Below are positions 1-9,600 of a DNA stretch of 64,000 nt, piece by piece. This stretch comes from Phytophthora colocasiae (taxonomy: Eukaryota > Oomycota > Peronosporomycetes > Peronosporales > Peronosporaceae). The DNA is taken from assembly GCA_018806915.1 (NCBI GenBank), contig JAGKQI010000090.1, positions 1-64,000 on the forward strand, written 5' to 3'. Numbering within the stretch: position 1 is the stretch's first letter; each line of letters opens with the position of its first letter. Under the pieces are notes generated by a model. The model ran no database searches, had not been told where the DNA came from, and saw only the letters and a list, made by a program, of their open reading frames with translations. The position numbers and the translations under genes are program-made.

Positions 1-1585
1 ACAGCACCTCCGACTTCGCTTTCATGAAGTGGACGGTCACGTGAGCAGTGAGTAGTCGTCAATGAATGTCACAACGTTACGATGCAACCACCAGGTGTCC
101 TCGTCTGCATCGGACCGCATCACGTCCGTATGCACCAGTTCATTTTTCTACCTGCACTCTTGACGACCTTCTCTCCGGATGCCTTGGATAGTCGTCAGCT
201 TTCATCTTGCCCATGCAGCAGCCAGCGCATACGTCGTCCTCAGGGACTCCATTTTATGTAATGCGAGGCACTCCTTCTGCCATGGTAAGTAGTTTCTCTA
301 TAACGCTTGAACGGGATGTGGCCGAGTCAGCGGGCGTGCACAACAGACCCATGGCTCCTTACGGAGTGGTCGTTGCAGCATGGACACACCTCGTCCCCAC
401 TGTGCTTCAACGCTTGTAGACATTTCCACAGCGGCTTAGCTTCCATCACAGTAGCGTCCCCGTAGCGAAAAGGGGTACACTTTGTCCTTGCTGAACTGGG
501 CGACGACTCGCTTTCTCGGCCAGCTTCGACACCGAGATGGAGCTTCCTTCAACTTCTGGGATGTACAGGACATCCGACAGCTTGGACCAGACTTCCCCGT
601 CCATCGAAGCTGTCAACCCGACGCGGTGCCCTTTGCACAGCTGCGTCGATTTTCGAGCCATCCGCTGATCAGTGATGCGGACTGGCGTCATCTAGCTCCT
701 TCACATGAACACAAACTTGTCCCGGACGCTGGTCATGTGCCACGAACTTGGCACCAGAGTCGGCGAGCTTCATTCACTCTTGGTCACTCGCACTCGTAGC
801 CATGAGACGAGAAGTCGTCAGGATGCTTCCTCTTGCGCAGCTTGCCCCCCGTTCTTGGTCGGCTTTCTTTACTTTGCGGCACTCGAACTCTCCTGGTGCC
901 CTTGCTTCTTGCAGTAGAAGCACTTGCCGTTGAAGCTGACGCTTGCCCCTGAAGTCCTTCTTCTTCGTAGCGAAAGCCTTCTCTTGAGCCGATGACGATT
1001 CATCCGAAGCTTGAACACCAGAGAGAGCCTTGAATCGCGTAAGGCCAGCCGACACGTTTGGCGTATTCTCGAGGACAGTACTATATCATCTTGTACTCGT
1101 CCACGTCAGACCGCCAAGGAGCAACACGAGCTGGCGAGTCTCATCCAGAGTCTCACTGTGATCGTCTCCATTCCTGGAAGACGATCTCCTTGAACTGGAT
1201 CGACGTGGGAAGCGAACTTGGTCCCGGGCTCCATCTTGAAGTTGTTCAACTTCTTGGTGACGAGAAGCCGGTTCTTGAGCGTCTTCTTGTTGAAAGTGCT
1301 CCTCGAGCATCGTCCACGCCACAGCGGCAGTCAGTGCTCCACGGACGTAGACTTGGTACGTGAGACTCACGTCTCCAGCGATAACACCAGGAGTACCTTC
1401 CAGATCGTTGGTCTTCCATTCCGCCGTGGAGCGATCAGCTCACTTGATCGAACTCGGGCTTGATGATCTGCGGTAGCAGTCCCTTCTGAGCAAGCTTCAT
1501 CCGCATGTTAGAACTCCCAGTGGAAGTAGTTGTCTTCCCCACGAGCTTGTCGATGTTGTCGGCGTAGCTTGGGCTCATAACCAAT
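1..1585 (-). mobile_element. Ty1/copia retrotransposon, degenerate gag to integrase
   Basis: The minus strand carries pieces of a copia polyprotein in several frames. Between about 1370 and 1090 there is a UBN2-type gag segment (AWTMLEEHF, then LDETRQLVLLLGGL). Between about 1000 and 850 there is a degraded zinc-knuckle region (KKDFRGK, then ECRKVKK). Between about 690 and 446 there is the pre-integrase and protease-flanking part (SDVLYIPEVEGSSISVSKLAEK). Near 200-1 the start of the integrase core is readable (VTFIDDYS context). Order on the minus strand is gag, knuckle, protease region, integrase, as in copia elements. Frames change several times, so it is a dead copy. The reverse transcriptase and RNase H, if present, lie left of the window. 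A primer-binding-like stretch (minus strand TTGGTTATGAGCCC, about 1583-1570) sits just before the LTR. Confidence 0.75.
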
Positions 1586-2200
1586 TGAGAGTATAGCGAA
1601 TCGAGGCTTGAGGTAGGTGAAGTGAGTAGGAGGAAGTAAATCCAAAAGTGAGTTTATTGAGTTAGCCCGGCATTCACTAATCTACCCCTTGCTCTCCTTG
1701 AGCTCCCTTTGTAGACCCTTTTGTGAAACGGGAACGCTTGATGTAACGGGAACGCCTTGTGAAACGGGAAACGTCGATGTAACGGGAACGCTCAGAAACG
1801 GGGAACGCTTGATGTAACGGGAACGATTGATGTAACGGGGAACGATTTGTGCACACCTTTGAGACTCAGCAAATTGGAAGTTCTTCCGTCCAATCAGAAT
1901 AAAGTGTATCCAAAGGTAGACCGCCAATCGTATTGCAGCATCCAGCCGTTTTGTCTTCCACTGTTGTCCTCACTTGGCATCGCGTTTGTGCGCATGTGAA
2001 AGCTGCGATAGCTTCCAGAGAGTAGGGACCCAGTATAGGAGACGGCACAGAAGGTACGCAATCTCAACAAGAAAGGTGGGGACGACTTTCAAACCTGTTC
2101 ACATGGGAAACGTTCTTCACCTGGAGGGATAGGAGAGGGAAGACATCCCCTGAGCACCGGGAAGCTCAAGTGAGAGCTGCTGAGGTCCTGTCTCTATCAC
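1586..2200 (-). repeat. Probable LTR of the copia remnant
   Basis: Directly beyond the primer-binding-like site the sequence begins TGAGAG on the plus strand and has no coding potential. This is where the 5' LTR of the antisense element should lie. It contains the short tandem motif array listed separately. The far LTR boundary could not be located; a CTCTATCA near 2193 is a weak candidate for the inverted terminus. The LTR call rests on position only, since the other LTR is outside the window. Confidence 0.4.
1722..1846. repeat. Degenerate tandem repeat of an AACGGGAACG core
   Basis: About eight units built on GAAACGGGAACGC or TGTAACGGGAACG follow each other with small spacer changes (GTGAAACGGGAACGCTTGA, then TGTAACGGGAACGCC, and so on). 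The array lies in the presumed LTR of the copia remnant and could be an LTR enhancer-type repeat. Confidence 0.7.
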
Positions 2201-2990
2201 AGGGATTTGTAGGTATAGTAAAAGCAAGTATAATTGTGGTGTAAAAGCCGAGACCGTGTGTAACTTTTTCGGGACAAAGTACAGTGAGTACAGTACTTGT
2301 TCTTGTTTCAGAAGCCTCGGATAACTCAGCTAATGGTGCTGTGTTAACTCAGCTTTCTCGTTCTTCTGTCGCTTATAGTGTCGGACTTTGCGTGCTGCGA
2401 GGCCGTTTCGGTACAGGAACCAGCTCAAGTTGTTGAGACGTGGCACTTCTGAACACCACTGTTCTGGAGTCACTGGTTGCCCATTGCAGCGCAGGCGGAG
2501 GAGAAAGCGCCATCTAACGTCAAATGACAGAACTCGAAAAGTCAGACGGCTTTGGAGTTCAGCTTAACCAAAGCATTACGACCAACACGAGGCCTCTGTC
2601 TCTGAGTAAAACAGAATTTGAGCCAACGTATGATCTGCGATCCGACAGCCGTGCACAACCCGACTCTCTACAATGGTTCAGTCTTATCCATCATTCTGAG
2701 TAAATTGTTGTTTGTTACTACTGAAGTACTTAGGTAATACTCGTCCTGTGAGCATTGTGCTCCAGTAGCAGTGTGTTGGCCCCATTGAGAGAGTTCCTTG
2801 CTGGAACGAAATCTTTGGAGACTAGTGTCAAAATGGATTGCCATGGAGTTAATCAAGTTCGTACTATGTATGTACTGTACAAACAGACTTAGCTGAGCGT
2901 GTTTATGGATAGCTTCAGCAGTGAGTAAACTTACCGTGTAGTCCGAGTATGGAGTTAGATTTCATTTCTCTTTTTTGTCCGGGTGACGTG
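2200..2990. other. Intergenic stretch without recognisable gene
   Basis: Only short, unconvincing reading frames are present. The sequence has mixed composition with scattered TAC(A/T)GTAC-like motifs (for example about 2280-2300 and 2870-2880). No protein homology, RNA gene or repeat with defined ends was recognised. Confidence 0.5.
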
Positions 2991-3009
2991 TCCATGACGT
3001 TAACTTCAC

Positions 3010-3870
3010 CGTTATCGAGGGAGATGACCACTGTGCAAAAAGGCCCACGGACACCGCTACTACGCAAGCCGCCAGAAGCTCGAGATCGAGGACACTTGCC
3101 ACCGAACTGAGTTCGAACTCAATGCTGCTTTGAAGCGGGAAGAAGCGCTGAAAAAAAGGGAAAAGAAGAACGAGGCAGGGCAGATCACGTCCAAGTCAGC
3201 TGTGGAAGCTCATCAAAAATCTTCGTTTCTAAAGAGAAGCGACCAGAGGTTGCAATGCTAGCAGTCAAAGGAAAAGCCCCATGCTTATCGACGACCTACT
3301 GAGAGTTGTGGGTCCAGCAGACCAAATTTGCAAGCATCATTGGAGATCAGACTGCTGAAGTACCCGGCATGATACTTCTCTTACGCTATGGACATTCAAG
3401 AAATCAATGTCCTCTACAAGAAGCAGACTGACATCATCTTCCAGCGCCTGCGGACTAGACCCGTCATCTGTAGATACTTTGACTCCGTTCCCAGCGTTTC
3501 CATCACAATAACTTGCGACGGAATCGCCATTTCAAAAATGTCCGCAGACAGTATTTGGCATTCAGCTACACCCAGAGCCTGTCAAGCACTCTTTGACGAT
3601 GTCCCACTTGACGCATTGGTAGTAAGATAGAGAAGATTATCTAGGCATCGATGATTCAAGCAACAACGATAGCAACCAAGTTTCGGATCTCGAGAAAACT
3701 ATCCTAGGAGGAGTTTTTGGTCTCTGCTTTACGCAAAGCGCTTGCGTGCTGCATCAATAATCAAGGAGGAAATCTGGACAATTTAGTGTGGAAGAGGCTC
3801 ATTCCTGCAGGTGAAGAAGCTTGGCTAGGGATGGAAACGCCCTCGTCTTCAAGTACCAGGGTACTGTGGA
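3010..3870 (+). pseudogene. M96/bZIP-like protein, decayed
   Basis: Broken frames on the plus strand resemble the oomycete family that joins a bZIP-like basic/coiled-coil segment to a START-like tail. The first part (about 3040-3240) reads HRYYASRQKLEIED followed by a Lys/Glu-rich helix. A second part (3388-3630) reads MDIQEINVLYKKQTDIIFQ, which matches the family's short 'LDxLYxQTDxVF' segment. The next part (about 3640-3830) is only weakly recognisable. Stops and frame changes interrupt it and the C-terminal half is missing. Related genes in this window are at 34978-36359, 44985-46455, 48210-49903 and 61751-62428. The family assignment is by recollected motif pattern and is moderate only. 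Confidence 0.4.
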
Positions 3871-4087
3871 TTGAAGTTCATCGCTGACTTTGCCAAATGG
3901 GTCATGTGTGACGTGATAAAACTACCCGATCATTGTATGCCGGAAAATGGGTTTGCAACCCGTCGCGCCGCTTCAAGGGCAAAATCAACCACATCAAACT
4001 CGTCATGCAGGCTATACGCAGGAGACGATCTACTCGTTCAAGGCGCGTTGGTTCGATACACACGCTCAGTACAATGTCTAGCAGGCT

Positions 4088-5335
4088 TTGAAACCTAATG
4101 CAATGTCTGTGCAGTTGAATCGGCTGATTGATGCGTTTTGTGTTCACTGCAAACAGATCAGGGAATCGCCAGTACAATGTGGCAGGTACTTCTGGCCGGA
4201 CACGCACAATGTCGAGATCTTCTCGACACCAAAACGAGTCGCCTGTTCCTCAAGAGAGAGCGAGTGTCCATCTACGTTAGCAGCCAAAGACTTTTTCTTG
4301 GGGCGAAGGTGCTGATCTACGGTCGCCATTTCGAGCTGCAGGACTATTTGGACCCATTCACGGCCGGGAGCAATTGGGAACGACAGCAACGGCGAGGCTC
4401 AATCCGTTCTTGGTGATCAAAGCTCGCATGATAGATCATGTCGGCGCAGTACTGGACTTTACCTCTCCCTGCACCAGAAGTTTGCGTTCTCGGCTGTGAA
4501 GATGATGCAGGTAAGAGCTGAACCACTTGCCGGAGAAATCTGTACGAGCTGCAAACGAGGCACTGAGGATTTTGAGGTGCGGGTTAACCAGTTGACTAGT
4601 TCCCATCGTTGCTTCACAGTGGAGCTCGTGCAGGAAAACTGTCTTGAGAGAAACTCAAGCAGGTTAGCTGACGAGCCTGAGCGCACGCTTCCAATGCTCC
4701 AACCTGGAGAGATCTCGAGAGTGCTTTATCCGGTCCTGAAGCACAACAGCTACGCAGCTTTACTTTGAAACTCCTCACTCTCCTTGGGACGGCAGTGTTT
4801 GGGACAGGAATCTGTGACGTGCTGTGTAGTGCTTCCCTCCATGACTGATCAAGGAAGGTTTAGCTGGAGAAGGTGGTATCCGCTATCCAGGACGACGGTG
4901 GAGTTCGAATTACTGCTATCGGAGCTATTCATCCTTGATCGCACCATCATGCTGCCGAATTCCTGGAAGTTCATTTACGAAGGCGTCGTACCGCACTTCA
5001 ACGAATCTGTCGATCACTTTCTACCTTACTGGCCCTGTATGTCTGGGCCATGGAGCTGGTGGGGCAACATTCACAAGACGTTGTGACGCAGTTCCGTGCT
5101 AGTGCCGGTCCTTGGGAGATGTCGAAATGGCTAAAGAGCTCAGTAAACCGCAGGTATCTACCATCCGCGCCAAGTTCGGTCAAGCGATCGTGTACGTAAC
5201 ATACCGTCCATTGCACCTGATCTCGTTACGAGGATGGCGTCCTGGAATGCCAATACTTCCTCTTCTCGACATCCTGTCACGGCGTCAGAAGTGGTGGCTA
5301 ATGCAGCCTACAAGTCATGTGACAACAACAATGGT
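4088..5335 (+). pseudogene. NDK7-like nucleoside diphosphate kinase (DM10 + NDK), decayed
   Basis: Successive frame-shifted pieces follow the domain order of NDK7/NME7, an axonemal nucleoside diphosphate kinase. First comes a DM10 domain (about 4185-4370): TSRLFLKRERVSIYV, then FLGAKVLIYGRHFELQDYLDPFT. Next is the start of the first kinase domain (about 4405-4500, LVIKARMIDHVGAVLDF) and its end (about 4690-4800, AQQLRSFTLKLLTLLGTAVFG). The C-terminal kinase domain is seen at 4960-5220: FIYEGVVPHFNESVDHF, then DVEMAKELSKPQVSTIRAKFG. At least five frame changes and several stops make it non-functional. No introns were needed to line the parts up. In flagellated organisms NDK7 belongs to the cilium/flagellum, which fits a zoospore-forming oomycete. 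Confidence 0.6.
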
Positions 5336-5489
5336 AGTCTGCTAACGTTAGCTTTCCAGTTCGAATCTTCATAGCTTCAGATGTTTTTCTTCTTCCAGCC
5401 ATCTCACATACAAAGGGCAGAACAAACTAGCAGCAAGAAACAACTCACGACCTTATGTTGAGTAAGCCCTCTGTATCTAGTGACATATC

Positions 5490-5947
5490 TGTACTTTTAT
5501 GAGTAGTCTTTGGGTGAGAATCACCAGTCCTCGTCCTTTACGAGCTCTCCGCGGTAAGACAGTCTCGATGATGTGCGATCATCTCTCCTTTGTTGTTGAA
5601 GGCCCAGTTGATTTTGTTGTTATTACCACGCCAGCATTGCCCAAGATCGATCATGATGTGCTGGTATTGCAGGAAGAAGAACATGACCGTGCACGAATCC
5701 ATACAGCTCCTGTAACATCGTATTGAAGTCTGGCACTTCCGTAATGTCCACGACGTAAATACGGCCGCAAAGTTCTTGAGCGTCCTCCGCAACGCCACAG
5801 AGCACCTTCGTCCATCTGCATACAGAGTCGGATCATGGTCATGGCCGAAGCGAATGACCACCCACGCGGTCTCCTTTCATTTCCCAGGATGGCTTTGGAT
5901 CTGCACGGCCCATCCGCTCTCCAGGGGTGAGGCAGCAAGTACGACAT
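5490..5947 (-). pseudogene. DIB1: DIM1/DIB1 (U5 snRNP 15-kDa, thioredoxin-like) pseudogene
   Basis: The whole protein, from the starting MSYLLPH to the terminal GLVISPKDYS-KYRY region, can be followed across three frames on the minus strand. Recognisable blocks in order are MSYLLPH, VVIRFGHDHDPT, CMQMDE, VDITEVPDFNTM, a 'CTVMFFFL' segment, HHMIDLG/NNNKINWAF, and RARKGRGLVI. These are diagnostic of the very conserved spliceosomal U5 component. At least five indels destroy the frame. No intron interrupts the coding sequence, so it could be a retrocopy, or a decayed duplicate of an intronless gene. A functional copy must exist elsewhere because the gene is essential in eukaryotes. Confidence 0.85.
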
Positions 5948-6208
5948 GATGGCTTCCTAGCAATAATGGGCGTTCTCCACCCAATAAATTGTCACTCTTT
6001 TAGAAACCTCCTCTTTACCTGACATCAACGGAAATCAGACTGGCAGAGGATGAGATGACCATGCACTCTTTCAACACATTCCGCATCCAGGTCTCACATA
6101 CCAATCTATATCTATGACCAGGTTGTCGTGTGGTATGCTCCACTCACAGGCTGCATGGCGCCACTGTGTGCCTATAGAGGGAGGTTTCTCTAGTAAGTTG
6201 TGCTCTTG

Positions 6209-6607
6209 CTACTCTCTCTCTTCTTGTTTCTCTCTCGTGCTCTGCGGTTGAAGTAAAGACCAAGATGTGTGAAGCAAATGGACGAACAAAAGCCGCACTG
6301 CGCGGATTTCCTTCAGCATTGCGAATGGAGACGCGACAACTTCTTCTTGTGAGTCTGCAAGCAGTCCATCTCGTTCCGTTTGCGGTCCCTCGTGGGCTTC
6401 CTGCGGAGCCTTCGGTGTCAAGTTATCTAGAGGCTCAGCGGCCTCTTTCGCTGGAGAATGGCAATGAAAAGACGTTGGAGAGGAAGTAGGAGTTTCAGCT
6501 GTGGCAGGGGTAGCCTTACCGCTGTCATTGGGATGTTGCAGGAGATGCTTCAGTTCGCGCCATAGAGTAACAGTCGCTGTAGACGGAGATGACTGCCTAT
6601 TACACAT
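6209..6607 (-). CDS. Hypothetical 132-aa open frame
   Basis: An uninterrupted frame of 132 codons opens MCNRQSSPSTATVTLWREL and has a Ser/Thr/Pro/Glu-rich middle and a hydrophobic segment (AVRLLFVHLLHTSWSLL). No family was recognised. It lies in front of the decayed glycine-rich gene on the opposite strand, inside a block of pseudogenes, so it may be a fortuitous frame or a first exon of something lost. Confidence 0.2.
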   Translation of the reverse strand: MCNRQSSPSTATVTLWRELKHLLQHPNDSGKATPATAETPTSSPTSFHCHSPAKEAAEPLDNLTPKAPQEAHEGPQTERDGLLADSQEEVVASPFAMLKEIRAVRLLFVHLLHTSWSLLQPQSTREKQEERE

Positions 6608-6609
6608 TG

Positions 6610-9600
6610 GGTCAGGTCAAATGGTGCTGCTAGGGACTAGAAAGCAACGCTTAAAGTGTCTTCACATTAGGTGTGGAGGCATCGTATGTAGCACCTTGGA
6701 GACTCAGGCCCAGATTTCGTGCTGTCATATAGTGGCGCTTTCAGAGAACAGCCACGGACCTTTTCACTGGAACGGAAAATATTTGCTTGGTGCAAGCCAT
6801 GGAGGAGGTGGCAGACAGAGACTCATTGCTAATGTAATCCATGCTCACAACAGCCAACAAACGACACGGGGTTTCCTTTGATGTGCAAGAGGAAGGACGG
6901 TGTGAATGTGGAGCTGATTGAAGAGAAGGAAGTGCATTGCTGAAGCCCAAAAGTAGCGCAGGATGGCAATCTGGCTGACTTGTGGGCCAAGGAGAAGGGA
7001 TTTGATGGCGTGATCCAGCCGTTATGCACGGCACTCTCAGGAGCTTCGGAGATCCTAGCGCGATGATTGACAGCCATTTCTTCCTCGGTAGTGGTAACAG
7101 TCGTGTTGTGATTTCCAGTGGACCAATTCGAGTGAGCATGTTGTCACGGTTGATGGAGGAGGGCCGAATTCAAATTAAAGCGTCAAAGGATGTTGTGGTA
7201 ATGGATGGGCGCTACGATTCAGGCGAATGGAGCGTCGGCAGTTGACGCGTGTAAGTGGGAGGCCTCAGGAGGCTCCTGTGTATATTTTCAGCAAATGCGC
7301 TTTCGGTAAGCGGGGAAATTATGGCTAAGGGAGGAGATGCCTTCTGTACAGATAGTGCAGCAGATCGATGGAATCACTCCACTGCTTCCCTGCAGGCGGC
7401 GGTGGACGTGTCCAAACTGCACTTACATGTGTCTCGAGTCAGCTGGACACAAATGCAATCGATACTGCACGGGAGGCACGTTAAACACAGACAAGGGTAA
7501 AAGAACTTTTGGCAAAGGATAACCGCTTTCGCCACGTACAAATCCTCAGCACTAGCTGGTGCAGCGGGCACTTACTACCATCGGTGGTGCAGCACTCTCG
7601 GATGGAGTTCAACGAAGCGCAGCTTCTTAAGTTGATAACGATATGCAGCGGTTGTGGCTTTCAATCGAGTTCAAACTGCTGATGGAGGAGCCCTTGATAT
7701 CGATGATATGGATACAGCAATTGGCGGTGCTGTTACGAGTTTGCATATTGGAGGACGATAATAACGCTGCGAACATTGATGCAATAACCATCTCAGACCT
7801 TGGTGCAGTAGTCGCTGCAGGGATGTCTGAAGAGTGAAATGGGAGGAGACTTGAGAGTACTTAACGGGTCGTTTCTGTTGGATGCACTACTTGTTGGGTT
7901 ACCTCATCAGCTACCGGATTCAATCAGCGTTCACAGTAACAGCAAAGCTGCCCTCTTCTGCAGAATTCGCGTTGGGGACGCATGGTCGTCTCCAGTGATT
8001 CACATATGATTATGCCCACCAGTGCTCTTCAGCTCTCGGCTCGGTCTCTATCGATGGATGCTACGACTGCACTGGGAGTTTACCTGGAGCGCCTCAGATT
8101 GTTACATGTGGCCAAAATATCCACCTCGATGCAAACATATCGAGTGCTCTTTGATCCCCATCATTGCTGTCCCTGCAACAACAACTCCACCTGCTAAGCT
8201 TCCAACCACTACAAAATCGCTTCGACACTAAAAATGTTGGGTGTTGATAAGTGGTGGTGATGTTTTTTCTGGGTGGAATGATATCTCGTTGAGCTCTGTC
8301 TGTATCATCCGAGTTTTCGATTACCATTGATGGTCACGTTGAGGTGGATAAATGCTCCGCAAATATTAAATCGACGTTCCGGGTCCTGCAAAGGAACAAC
8401 AGTGGATATCACTTCGTTCTTTGAAGGAAGACCTGGGGAAGAGAGATGGGTCGGGGGACGTATCGACGACACACCGTCCATCTCCTTCGTCCCTACCTAC
8501 ACTAAGCAATTTCACATTGGTGTTGCACGCTCGTGGATCAATTTTCGTTTGGCGAGTCAGAGGGAGAAAAAAAGGAACAGCTTGAAGACCTGCTTAAACA
8601 AGATGACGAGCTACCCCCACAGCCAGTTGCGGCCGCGTTCCTGCGGGGGTGCTGTATTAAGCTATGCGCAACCGATTCCACCTGCTGCCGAATTTCTCGT
8701 TAAGGTCCATTGTGTCCAGCGGATGGAATGGGGAGCTTGGCCAACCAAGGAGGGACCTGAAGTATGGGCTCATGTGTTGGCTCCATCGGCGGCGGTGCAG
8801 GATATGGTGGTCGAGGAGCTGACTCCAGTGTGGTGACAAATATTGGTAACTACAGCATCCTGGTGGTCTTCCCCTTACGGAACACGATCTGGCAATAAGG
8901 TATGCTGGGCTCTGGTGGTGGCTGTGTAGATGGCGGAAATGGTGGTAGGTATCGTTATGCTTGGTGCCTCTGGACTTGTGCTTAATGGCGAAATTCATTG
9001 CAATGGTGATGGTGGTGCAAATGGTGCAGGTGGAGGCTCGGGGGATATTTAGGTCTTTCCGTAGCTTTATATTTATGCGTGGCCACGGGCACATTAGTGC
9101 TGTTGGAGTGTGGTTCAGAAATGTACTGATACTATTGAAAATCTCGTTAGAGATCTCGAAATGGTTGGAACCCACGTTTCTAATTGGGAAGATCCACAAT
9201 GACGCTGCTGATGAGCAGGCAGAGGCTCAATCGCCGATGGGCCCAAAAGTTGTGCCTCGATTATGTGGTGGTGGTGGTGGTGGTAGGCCGTTTACAGCTG
9301 ACCGGATGCGAGCTGAGCACTTTTGATCGTTGCACAAGAGGATTTGATGGTAATTACACTGTTGCAGGAGGTGCCACGTCACAAACTGGTCAGTGGAGGT
9401 GGTGGATACGCCATTGAACTACTTCAGCACCGACTCCTGTGTCAATCCATTGACCAAAAGTCCGTTGTCCCAGCTTTGGCGCGAGCGGCACTCCTTTTTC
9501 GGTTTTCCTTGCCCACCTGGATCTGGTGGTCTTTTTGCCGATTATGTCCTGTTGGGAAATACATAGTCCGAAAGCAACAGTGCCGAATGTGTGCGATGCA

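Noticed and set aside
9260..9285. GTGGTGGTGG run taken as a microsatellite
   Set aside because: It is part of the glycine-rich coding repeat of the decayed giant gene.
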